DNA of 64,000 nucleotides from Xenopus tropicalis (lineage: Eukaryota; Chordata; Amphibia; Anura; Pipidae), in assembly GCF_000004195.4 (NCBI RefSeq), contig NC_030677.2, positions 67,728,222 through 67,792,221 on the forward strand. Direction: 5' to 3'. Below are positions 23,901 to 36,658 of this stretch, piece by piece (the first letter of the stretch is position 1; the number at the start of each line of letters is the position of its first letter). Made by a program: the position numbers and the translations under genes. The notes below the pieces were generated by a model that was not told where the DNA came from, searched no databases, and saw nothing but the letters and a program-made list of their open reading frames with translations.

Positions 23901-26900
23901 CTTGAATCGCAATAAAAATCGCGATCCATTCATTGCTTTTGAGAAGGCGTTGGTGCGGGCCACAAAATACTGTACCGAGGGCCGCAAATGGCCCGCGGGC
24001 CGCGAGTTTGAGACCCCTGTTTTCGGGTAACAGGTTTAATAATAGATCTGGGATATATTCTATACGTATCCTCAAACAGTTATATGCTTTATGGGTTTTC
24101 TCAGCCAGAAGGTTGCATGTTATTGAAGATGTAAATGTTATGGTTTTATAGATAAATTAAGTGGTGTGTCATTAATTATGAATTAGATTGTGTAGAGGAA
24201 AGCTTCACAGCTGGAGGCCCAAGAAATTTTTATTGTCCCCACTACATGTAAAAAGTTGCACAGCTATGCTCTGTTTTTTATGATCTGTTTTTTTTTTGCC
24301 AGAAAAAAATACCATAGTGTTGTTAGACTGTAGTTTGGAATGTGCACAAGGCCACTCTGACCTACTTTTGTAGTACAGTTTAGCTTGGCTACAAAATACA
24401 TTGTTGCTTATTAAAAAACAAACAAAAAGTTAAACAAGCACCGAGTTTCAATGCTAGACTCTCCTTATTTTTACTTTACCTGAGAAAAATGTAATTTAAT
24501 TAGTATAACTGGAATGTTTTTTAATGCAATGTGCAATGTTTTTATTGTAAGAAAAACATCTTCAGCCCATTAGTTAATCTGCATAAAATGTAAACCATTA
24601 GTTTTGGCTTCCTTTTGCAAACTCATGCTTACTTTGGAAAAATAATGCAGGATTTGAAGCCAGCCAGATGGCAGGATTTTTGCATGATCCAGACTCAGGG
24701 AATCTTTAGCATTCAGCAGAACAGAGGCTGAACTCTTCTTATCACAGGACTTCACTGTGCCACTATACTGAATACAAAATGTCTTTTTATTCACACAAGC
24801 TGAACATTTAATTAATTTAGGACAGATATGGTGAACTATTACTATGGAAATGAGGATTCAGTTCTGTATATTTACAAATGTATTGTGGAAGAGTTTAACA
24901 GGAAAAAAATGAATGAATAAAATTGTAAAATTGATACATCCCTAAAGAATATGGAAATATATTTATAGAATCATGGGGTTTTTTGTGGTCCTGATGTAGT
25001 AAAAAGATGTGTCCTTCAAGTTTAAGAATTAAAGGAAAACATTACCACTCTTCTTAACATGAACTCATTTCAGAAATATTTTTTCTTTAAACAGACATAC
25101 CTGATCCCACTGATTAAAAGCAAACCATGATAGTCTGGCTGTGTTGTTCCCATTTTGTTCCAATGTGAAGCGGTAGATTCTGAGCCTTAAAGACCCACTG
25201 TTTTGAGGAGAATCTGTGTACCACTCACTATGGGGATGATGTTTTCCCTTTATTTTACTAATATAATGTCCTGTGGTTGGTTCCCAGGGGAAACACTCAG
25301 TGAAACTATTCCATTTTACATAAAATAAAGGTAAGTTACCGAACCAGCTGCAAATTTTTCTCATTTATTGTCATTTTAGCTCCAGGGCACAGCTGGCAAG
25401 AGTAGGCCCTTGAGATGAATTTTTATTTATTCTTTTTTACCTTAGAAGTAACCTTGAGTTGCACTAAAATTGCTGATGGTAGTGTTTTCATGCTATAAAA
25501 TCACATCTATAGCAATAGTAGTAATATAGCTGGTTTATAGTTAATTGTGGTAACATAACTATATTGTATTACGTTGTAGTGTAATATATAGCACTGATAA
25601 TTAGAGAGGGAATGCAAAGGAGAAGAGGAATATTCAGAAAAGAATGTGCTTAGCCAAGGGGAACTGGGTTGGAGGATTGACGGTTATAATATAAATATCT
25701 GAGAAAAAGGCAATATTAATATTAATAGATGTCCACACTCATTTTTTTTAAGAATCTTTGGTTGATATGAGCACTAAAAGTTCATATCTTGTGTGCTCGA
25801 AAGGGGGTTAACAAATCTGTAACATCATGATTAAAAGTATAGCTGAGAAATTGACATTGATTAGCTTTTATTTTCATTTGGCAAGAAGCAGAGTGTAAAA
25901 ATGATTTGTATGAGCTTCTACAATATTGATTATGGCCTGAATCCCTAGAAACAAAATGCTTACTTCATGAAGCTCTAGGACTGTTTCTGCTGATACGGGG
26001 AATGTATCATTTTGGCTTAATCTCAACAAATTGTTGTAAGATTTACTATTGAAATGATTCCAAGATCAGACATTTCCAGCGCTGCACCTGTTCAGCAACC
26101 TGTTGGCCATCACAGGTAGTCCAACCCTGCACCAAATAATTCCTTTTCAGTAATGTGAGTTCCTCACAGGCCACCATAGTTAACCATAGGTTAAATGAGT
26201 GAGGTCCTGAAATAGATTTTGTCTGAAAGACCACCTACCATTTTGATAAAATTCTCCAGCTGGGGCAACGTCAGCTTGGTGATAGGATTAAAAACTTTTT
26301 CTTTAAAAAAGTTATTTTTGACTATATAAAGCTTTAGGTTGCATGATCGTTTGGAGTTTTCATCCCTTTATTTTTCAGAATGTATTTACAGACCTTTGCT
26401 AGTCTGTTTATATCTAATTTTAACAAAAAACTTAGTCAAGGCATCTGAATATATAGTATGGTTACTAATGAAAAGTAACTCACTTTTCACATTTTCACAT
26501 GCTTGTTCTGGTTGTTGGAAGAAGGAGGAGATGCCTGGGTGCTCATTAGCATGCACCTCACAGGCCAGATCTGGAGAGCTAACTGCCTGCAGGCCATCTG
26601 TTCCTGCTGACTTTTTATTGCAGTTGTTCCGTTTGCAAAGCCCAATATTTCACTAGCAGGCTTGCTTAATTATAAATATAAAAATGTTAGACTTTCAAGG
26701 AAGCAAGTGGTAATTAGATTTGCAAGTGGAGCAAATGAAAGCCATCAGGAAAAGGAACACAGCTCTGCTATTTTTCATTAAAATGATATTATTCACAGTG
26801 GTGTAAATGCACAGGTTCATAAAGGATCACATGTTAATATTAAAACTGTTTTTAAATGCATTTCCTACTTATGAATTTCAGCAGTTTTGTTACATAAAGT

Positions 26901-29900
26901 CTTTAAATCTTCCAGAGTCAAATGCTGACACCGATTTTTTTTCCAGGCTTGACAAATCTGGCTTGCTTGCAGTTAGGAAATATTACTCAGTTTTGAGATA
27001 GTAATCCATCTCTCCTTCCCTAACATTCTTGCTGTTCTCATCTGTAATGCATGAGATGGTGGGCTAATTTTAATGTTTTAAGAACTACCTTGTGCTGGAA
27101 AAAAAAATCTTAAAATCTTAAATAATGATAAAGAGGCCTAAAGAATGAGAAACCACTTTTGCCGGGCTCCCATCAGAAACTCCCATCATGCTGAACAAAC
27201 TAAGTTTAATGTTTTACTGCCCTATCAATGAATGGGCCACAGACAGCACATCAATAGGTTTATCTGGATCTATAGCACTGAAAGTATATGCTTGGTGGGA
27301 CAGCGTATTTTTGTTGTCAATCTTGTTATTTGGCGAGCCAAGATGTCTTTTGAAGCTGAATGATGGGTAATAGAGGCTGAAAGGCAAAAACTGGAAATTG
27401 CATGCTAACTTTCTTAAGCACCCTCAACAAGATACACCTACAGTTGTGCCCTAAGCCTATATTCCCCAATTCCCCATCTTCTATTGGGGGAGTTTGCTCT
27501 AATCTAGTGTATGTTTGAAGCTCTCCATCCATGTCCTTCTAAAAGAGTAATAGTTATCAATGGTAGAATATCAATATATGCCTTTATAGTTATTTTCAAA
27601 CAGTTATAGTTATTCTTTTATATTCCATTCAGTATGAAACTCCTCCCATCAAGAAAACACAAACATACCCAAAGCCAGGCAGAATGTTCAAAGCTATGGT
27701 TATTTAAGAGCATTATTTCCCTTTTTTTTTTACCCTAAAGGTCCCCATACACCTTAAGATCAGCTCGTTGGCGATGTCGCCAAGCGAGCAGATCTTCTCC
27801 CGATATCCCCCACCTACGGGTGGGTGATATCGGGAGAATCCAGGCTAATTCGATCAAATTATATTGACGGGCATAGGCAAAGTCGGTCCGGGGACCACAT
27901 CAACGAACCAATGTGGTCCCCGATCCGACTAGATTTTTAAACCTGCCCGATCGAGATCTGGCCGATTTCAGGCCAGATATTGGTCGGGCAGTCCCGTCGG
28001 TAGTGCCCATACAGGGGCTGATTAGCTGCTGAATCGGTCTAAGGGACCGATATCGACAGCTAGAATCGGCCCGTGTATGGGGACCTTATCACCCTTGACG
28101 TAGTGCATTAGCCTAGACCACTGTGGCCTCTATAGTAGACACACCCACATATAACTTTTTTTTTCCTGAAATGAGATTACACATTATGTTAATGATTCCA
28201 ACCGTTGAAAAAGAAAAGCTTGCGATTTCCTGAAGAAGAAATGGTCTCCTCAGGCAGCTGTTTGATGCGTGACAAAGTGGCATAAAATGAAGCTATATTT
28301 AGAAAGAACAGCAAGTGTAATGCAGTCACAGATAATATCATTGGCAAGGGTTTTCTCGTATTTTTGGTGCAATTTCCTGTTAAAGGCATAATAAGCTATA
28401 ATTAGTATTAAAGATGTGTGCTATTTGAGAGCTGTAATGGACTAAGGATTGTATGTCTACTTTATACCTGGCTTTTTGGACCTTGTTAAGCATTTATAAA
28501 TGTGTTCGTTAATGATCCATGATTGCACACACAGTACAAGTCTTTTCTGAGAAGACCTTTCAGTTCATACTTTATTGATTGGTTTGGACGGATGGTTTAT
28601 ATATTATTAATATGAGATGTAATTTATATGTGTGTATCCTGCAATATGTGCTGATTGGCACAGGGTAATTGATTGTCCCATGAGTCTTCTCGGTGTGCTC
28701 ACTGGTGAGGTGCTGCAAGGATTTATTTTATTGTTTATTTACTGTTGTCATTAATGCACAAATAAGTTATATTAGACACATGAAAACAGGATTCACAAAT
28801 CGGGATTCTATACAGTATCTTCTAAATTTACCATGGAATTATTTTAAGATGCCCTGGGCATACAGCCCTGGCAGCCATTGTTATGTTGATATTCCTTGAT
28901 GCTATATATCTTTTAATACTGTTGATATCATGCATCTCAAACTCTTTTCTGGAAAGGAACAGTGCAAGCATTGTTGGAAAAATACTAAATATGCCCACTT
29001 CTACAGAAGAAAGCGTTATGTCCATCGCATTGCGATAATTATCTAATAGAAATAATACTAACGCATAATTCACAGACATATTTGATGCATTAAAAGCATG
29101 AAATATTGTGATAATTAGTGCTAATATTAACACCTACTTGGAGTAGGCGTTACCCAAAAAACATTGCGGCTCGTGAGTGTTTGTGAAGACAACATGGAGT
29201 TTGCACTTGGATTTTTGTTGGATTGTGAAGAAGAAAATCAGGTATGTGATTGCCCTAGAGAGTGATGCATCTTAGAGTTTCAGGGAACCTGTTATTTTCA
29301 GAACAGTAGTTTTCAGAAAGTAACGGTTACGTGCGTAATAGCATGCGCTAATATTGCGTGCTACAAAATAACGCAGAAATATATTGCTTGTTTTAAAATA
29401 CCGCTTAAAAATATGTCATTGCAACATAAATAACGACAATAAAATCGCTTATTAATTCAGACAAGTGTCTTTTTTTGTTAATCGATCGTTAATTCTCAAA
29501 ATGATAAGTGATAATATTTTTAACGCATGCTAAAAATAAAACTCGTTGTTTCGCCCTTTAGTGAATTGGCCCCATAGTTTGATAATCGTGACCAGTCATA
29601 TTTGGAATCAAGTCCTTGTGGAGCCATGCAGTTGCTTTCTACAGTAATTTGTGTGCCAACACAGTTTTATGGGCTGTTTAAAGGCCTTTGTACCATCATT
29701 AGTGGGGCAAATGCTCCATGTGCATTTTAGTCCAGGGACTGCCCCTCTAGTTTGTAGAAATCTTTGTCACTTTTTTTCTAAATGTGCGAGCTGCCCCGAC
29801 ATTTTTGCAATGATCTTGTGGCCAAAAATCAGTTCCTGGTGTCTGTTCTCATGCTGCAACTTATAATGATTGAAAATGGGTGTGTGAAATGTGGTTAGGC

Positions 29901-32900
29901 ATATTTACTAACCCTAAGCAAATTAGCACCTGGGCAGTTAACCCGCAGCTTTGTTCAGGTGCACGAAGAACTAGGAAAGCAAAAATCTGATTGTTTGCCA
30001 TGGTTTACTGCATTAGTGCGGATCAGCCCAATGGTAGTACTTTAGCCCCAGATGCATCATAATCATTTATGCTTCCAACTATTCCAGTGTTCTGTGGAAC
30101 ATAAGCAGGGTGTGCCTGGAAATTACTTTAAAATTTTGGCAACTATTATGCAGGGCTGTTGGCTAGCTGGCCTTATTAATAACATAATCAGCAAGGAGAT
30201 GATTTAGTTGCTAATATGCACCACTGTACACAGAGTTCTTGTGGCATTAGTAACTATACTACTGGAAATGGTTTAGCCATTTACTCATTGGTTGTCATTT
30301 TGTTTGTCTATATGCAGTGTGTCTGGTTTTTATCATATACTGTATATTAAACCACTTTCCATATTATGGAAATGGAAATATACCTATTTTTATTCAGGTT
30401 AAGGTGAAAAAGTGTGTTTTCTGAGCTGTGAAATAATGTGCTGGGACAGAGCTATAGACTTAGGGATCCTGCTTTACATTTTGGCCCTGGCCCCTGCACA
30501 GTCTCCTTGTGCTCCTGTGGCCCTACACACTGGTTCTTGTGATCTAGATTAATATTGCTGTGCTATTGACATTAACACTTTTCTGGCTCCACAAAAGAAC
30601 CCCTGTGAAGTAGCTGGAAGGGGCCAGGGTCAATTCTCTCTTTGTCCTTCTCTAAATCTAGCTATGCCTAATATATGCTAAATGTGAAATGTGCAATAAA
30701 CCAAATAAACAAAAGACGTTCCCTTCCTAATGAATATTAAGGTCATGAAATTGGTGATAAACATGAAGGTATTTTATAGAAACACAGGACAAAAAAAACT
30801 GCAGATTTCCCTTAAGGAAAGCTCAGATATTAGGCTATATATCATAGCTTTAGCAATTTTACTGTAATTTTCAGAGACCAAGTGTTACAGGTCATAATGA
30901 TAGCAATTTTGCTGAGGGTTAGTCTCTAGGTAGTAATAACATAGAGACATTGTTCTCACATGCATTAATATTGCAGCCAATAGTCAGCAGACATTGTTCT
31001 GATGGAGAACATTATAATAATACTGCAAGTAAAAAACATTTTTTCCTTCAAACAGATATCTTCAACCAGTACAGAGCTAAAAATAATCATTCTTCTTATC
31101 ATTTTAAATGATTTTCTGCTGTAATCCTGACCACATTGCCTGTGCATTCTGCATCTTACCCAAACTTCCTACCCCTCCCCTTTTGCCTAAAAGCAGTGGT
31201 TTCCAAACTGTAGGGCTGTCTCTCCTGGGGTGCTTGGAGCCATGGCATGGGGAGGGGGGGCAGCCTGAATTTCATGGTTAAGATTTGGGCAGCTCCAAGC
31301 CAACACGTCCTAGTATGTTATTGTAGATGCAAGCAAAAACATTGGAATGGCATAGCCACACCTGGCATTTACCCCAATGCTTGTGCAACTTTGATCTACA
31401 TGGGAACAGTTAGACTCTTGAAATCATTTCTAAGGGAAAACTGGTTTGGCAAGTTTACTTTAGTGATATGGGTATAATAAGCCTTTGAAGTAGTTATTTA
31501 AAACTTCCTTTTTATTTGTGTCATATATGACATATGATGGGAGATTATGGCTCAATTATAAGCACTAAATGCAAAATGAGCGTGCACTGATGCTAGGTAT
31601 TTGAGTTCACACATGCTCCTTAGCAACTTGCAGGGATGCACAAATGCATCTGCCCAGCGTCCTCTAATAATTACCTACAGAACACGTGAATGTACACATT
31701 AATAGTTAGTGGCTTGCTTGATTTCTAATTTGCTAACACTGAATACCTAAAGTTAAAGAAACTCACTCTTTATCTTAAGTCTTTTTGAATTTGCATTGGG
31801 AAATAATAAAGGAAAAGTCAGTGTACGTGTCTCCTTTCTTTTGCATTCTGTTAGGTATTGTTATCCCCTCTGTTGTCTGGGACTCAAAAATAATTCTAAA
31901 ATATTCCAGCTTGCTTACACAAGTTTTTCAATATTATAATTATTATTAACATGTACAGGTGTAGGACTTGTTATCCAGAATGCTAGGCACCAGGGGTTTT
32001 CCCGTGATTTGGATCACCATACTTTAAGCCTACCAGGGGCGGGCCGAGCCGACCAGGCGCCCCAGGCAACCCGGTCGGCTACCTCGCCCCTGCACCACTA
32101 CTTCGCACGCGCTGTCGCGGCGCGGTGTGCGATTCACAGCGGCGCAACGCAAAACTTAACTAGGGGTAGGCAGGAGAGGCTGCTGCCTGGCGCCCCCCAA
32201 TTGTTGCGCCCTAGGCAGCTGCCTCTTCTGCCTACCCCTAGTTCCGGCCCTGAAGCCTACTAAGAATCATTTAAACATAAAATAAACCCTATAGGATTGT
32301 TTTGGCTCCAATGAGGATTATTTATATTATAGTCGGGAAGAAGCACAAGGGACTGTTATGTTTTTACAGAGAAAAAGAAAACATATTTTAAAATTTTTGG
32401 TTTAAAATTGAGTCTTTGGGAGATGGCCTTTCTGTAGCTTTCTGGATAAGGGGTTTCTTGATAACAGATCCATTACCTGTATTTAAATAATGGCAACATA
32501 TATTGTAGTGCCTTACAACTGAGGGGTGCACGTTGTTTAACTAGGTCACTGCAAAATGGAATTGCAGTTTATTTGATAATACTCTTCTGGATAATAGTAA
32601 TTGTAACCAGTACAAATTTCCTTACCAACCCATTCCAGAAGATGTTATGGAATTGACAGGGTAGTCTGGTTAGTTTTTTCATTGATTTTTGTTTTATTAA
32701 CCACATAATTAACTTAACAAATAACACTATTGTACTGTTATACTTCTTCAAACATGGGTAATTAGAGGATACAGTTAAAAGATAGGGCAATAAACAGTGA
32801 TAGTGTGCACAGTGCGGCTGTTGTGTCTCCAGTACTTGCTGGCGCATGAGCTGGGACAGGGTTTAGTAAAGCATGCACTAACCAGTGCAAATGTGCAGCC

Positions 32901-35900
32901 TGATCTGCCCAGGGAATTCAGCAACACCCTCAGGTGTCAAACAACAAGATTTAATATTGCACAATTCAGGGAGAATGAGCTGGAATGAAAGGAAATATAA
33001 ATTATTGCTGTACTAGAAAAAGCAATCTGCATTATGGTCTGCACCTCTAAATTTATTTGTACTTGGCTGACACAGTCACATTATTTATTCTGCATACTAT
33101 TAATAAAAAGCTAACTTTTAACTGTGGAAATAAAATAGAAGATACTCTAATTGACAGTTTCTGGAGATTGCTCTTGTCTTCCTTCTATTATTGTTATTCG
33201 AAACAGAGTTTTAAAATGGAAATATGTATCCTTTCATAACTTAAATATTGGACTTGGTACATCCCTAAAGTTAGTGGCCTATGGGTATTTGCTTCCTGTT
33301 ATAAGATTTCCCCTGCCCAAACCCATTTGTAAATATGACAATTTTGCATTAATTACATTTTAATATTTTTTGCATTTATAAAGAGAAAGTACATTGTACC
33401 CGGGGGTGATGCAGCCCCCTCCTAGCATTTACCTTTCCTGCGCCAGAGGGGGTCCAGGGAGGCCGCATCACTAGGCCATATCACAGCTCAATTTCTGCTC
33501 TTAAAGTTACCAGGAGTGGAATTTTGCTGCCCTCGTAACTTGTAGGCCCTACCACCTGAGCCAAGGTTCTCACCTTGCCTCTTCCCAGGAGCGCCCCCCG
33601 ATTATAGTCACTTTAGAGAATACAGATTACAATAGCTAAGATGTTTATTGACAAGTTTGCACTGTTTGGATATGGCAAAGATTAAAAGAAAACTGTACTC
33701 CCAGAATGAATACTTACTGTAACCAACAGATAATTTATATCAGTGCTGTCCAAGTGGCGGCCCACGGGCCGCAGACCACCCTCTGTGTGCCCCCCCCCAC
33801 CTGTCTCGCTGCTTTGATGGCTTATCTTTGTGTAAGCTTTAAATGGTATCAGTACTGTGATTAACTGGCCCCCTGCATGGTTCACGCCTCAGATTCAGGC
33901 TGTAATCCCCCTGTATTGTTTAAAAATCCCCTGTGTTGTTCACACCTTTTAATCCCTACATTGTTCACCCTCTGCAGTGTTCACACCTCAGGCTTAGATT
34001 GTAAGGCCCACATTGTTCACCTGTCCACACCTCAGACTGTATGAGCAGTAGAAACCCACAAATAAACCCTGCACACTATAAAAAGAACATATACTGAGGT
34101 GTACTGCAATTACAAAGTTTTTTAATAAATAGTTATTGTGCAGACAGTAGGAGCAGTGCCAGCATTGTGTCACTGTATGCTGCCTGTGTGTTCCATACTC
34201 TGCCTGCCCTATGCTGCCCGTGTGTGCCATACACACAGGCAGCATAGGGCAGGCAGAGTATGGCACACAGGCAGGGTAGGGCAGGCAGAGTATGGCACAC
34301 AGGCAGGGTAGGGCAGGCAGAGTATGGCACACAGGCAGGGTAGGGCAGGCAGAGTATGGCACACACAGGCAGCATAGGGCAGGTAGAATATGGCACACAC
34401 AGGCAGCATAGGGCAGCAGAGTATGGCACACACAGGCAGGGTAGGGCAGGCAGTGTATGGCATACACAGGCAGCATAGGGCAGGCAGAGTATGGCACACA
34501 CAGGCAGGATAGGGCAGGCAGAGTATGGCACACACAGGCAGGGTAGGGCAGGCAGTGTATGGCATACACAGGCAGCATAGGGCAGGCAGAGTATGGCACA
34601 CACAGGCAGGATAGGGCAGGCAGAGTATGGCAGGTTTTTGCTGTATTACCACTAATAATATGGGTATGGTCATGTGATAACACAGGTGTGGTTTAAAAAT
34701 GGGGAGTGGCCAAAACTGTCTTCCATTATCGGCCCTCCACCATGTAGGCCAGAAAAATTTTGGCCTCAGTACCACAGAAGTTGGACAGCACTGATTTATA
34801 TAATTAAATGGCTCTTAAAAAATCTTACCAAATTGGAATCCAGTATAATTAATCCAATAAGGATTAATTATATTTTAGTTGGGATCAAATACAAGGTACT
34901 GTTTTATTACTACAGAGAAAAAAAATCAATTTGAAAAATCTGAATCTGATTATTTCATTAAAATGAAGTCTATGGGAGAAAAGCTTTCCATAATTTGGAG
35001 CTTTCTGGATAACTGGTTTCCGGATAACAGATCCTATACCTGTACTAAAAAACTTATATTTTTATAAAAAAAATTTTTTTTAGCTGAAGTAGGGTTATAT
35101 GATATATTTTGAGCTGCTTTATGAGATATATTTTTATCGAGACCTACTTTGTTCGAGGGTATAGTTTTAAGAAATGTAAAATAACACGTTCAGTGCTAAT
35201 GCCACAGGGGGTGAGTAAGGGGAATTCTAAGGTTTCATAAACTTACTTTGAAATGATCTGGGGTAATAAGAAACCATAATAAAGCCTTATTCAAATTTCA
35301 TTTTATTACCTTCATTCATTATTACAGTCATTTGCTTCTAACAAGCAAGGAACATTGAGTCCTGTAATTGCTTCATTATAACAATTTGGCAGAAAGACTC
35401 TCTGCACACAATAAAGTATTTCTTGCTTTTTTGTTCTAAAATGGATTAGTATTAGTTAGTCATGTAATAGGTGTCACTTTATAAGATCTTCGCTTCTCTC
35501 CACCTTAGACAACAGATAGTATTTTATCTAGAAATACCCCCATACATCTGTCCTCCCAAATAGTAAATCCTCTCTGCAATGTACCAGGACAAGTCACCCC
35601 AGGATCCACTATACGGCTGGTCTCCTACAATATCATGATACATGTTGCAAAACATTTAAGAAACTGAAATGTGACTACAAATAAGATTGCAGTAATTGTT
35701 AAGCATATATGTATTAAAAATAGCCATTCCTACATATCACAGCCCTGAATCTCTCAACCCTAATTGATTCCAGTAGGATTTTAGAATCTCAGTTTAAAAC
35801 CATATTATAAAAGTAGCCTTTATGTTTAAGGGGTGATTTATAAAGATATAAATATATACAAAAATGATTTGTTCTCCCCATACCTCCCAAAGTTCCCATT

Positions 35901-36618
35901 ACCAGCACAATAGTCCTGAATTATGGGTTAATCCACCAATAAAAACCTGTGTTGTATAGTATGGGCGGTTGCTATTAGGCCTCATAACATTTGCCACAAT
36001 CTAAATGCCCTGTTATAGAGTATTGCCATGTAGCAAAGGGCTTGTGGTCTACAGAAATAGTCTGTAATCTGTAAGAAAAAAGAATATTACCGATGTTATG
36101 GGATATAAATTTGCCTCTAGGGATTAAAAATGGCTTACATATCAATGCATATTTATATTTAACACTAATATACTGGAATAAGTGTAGTAAATTGTAAGAG
36201 TAGTGTATATTATAGGGCTTCTGGCCATGGGAAGTAGTGCAGTGTATGAATATCAGAACCCTGAGGTTTTTTTACATATAAAAATAGGAAAGGATGAGTG
36301 ATCTTAACAAGAAAACCTTTCATAATAGCTTATTGCTGCATATGCTCAGACATTTAGGGGTAGTTATCAAGCAGGGGGTTTTAATGGAAAGGAAAATCAA
36401 ATTAAATAGCTTCTGTGCCTCACACAATTGCTGTGATTAACAAAGGAGGCAAGTGTGAAATACCATTACAAGAAATCAAAACTATAGAGGGTTTTTTAAG
36501 AAATAACATTTAGAAACAGAAATGTGGCAAAAAAACTCCAGGGAGGCAGGCAACAGTTAACTGCTACTTAATAAGGTAGGGAGGCTGAGAGAAGAGATGG
36601 AAAACACTGAAAAACGAG

Positions 36619-36658
<40 letters not shown>

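Noticed and set aside
33994..34775. Three overlapping - strand frames of 156-229 codons rich in [15 protein letters not shown] repeats
   Set aside because: They are translations of the 34-bp minisatellite in three frames. The unit length is not a multiple of three and all frames are open because the repeat lacks stops, so they are not genes.
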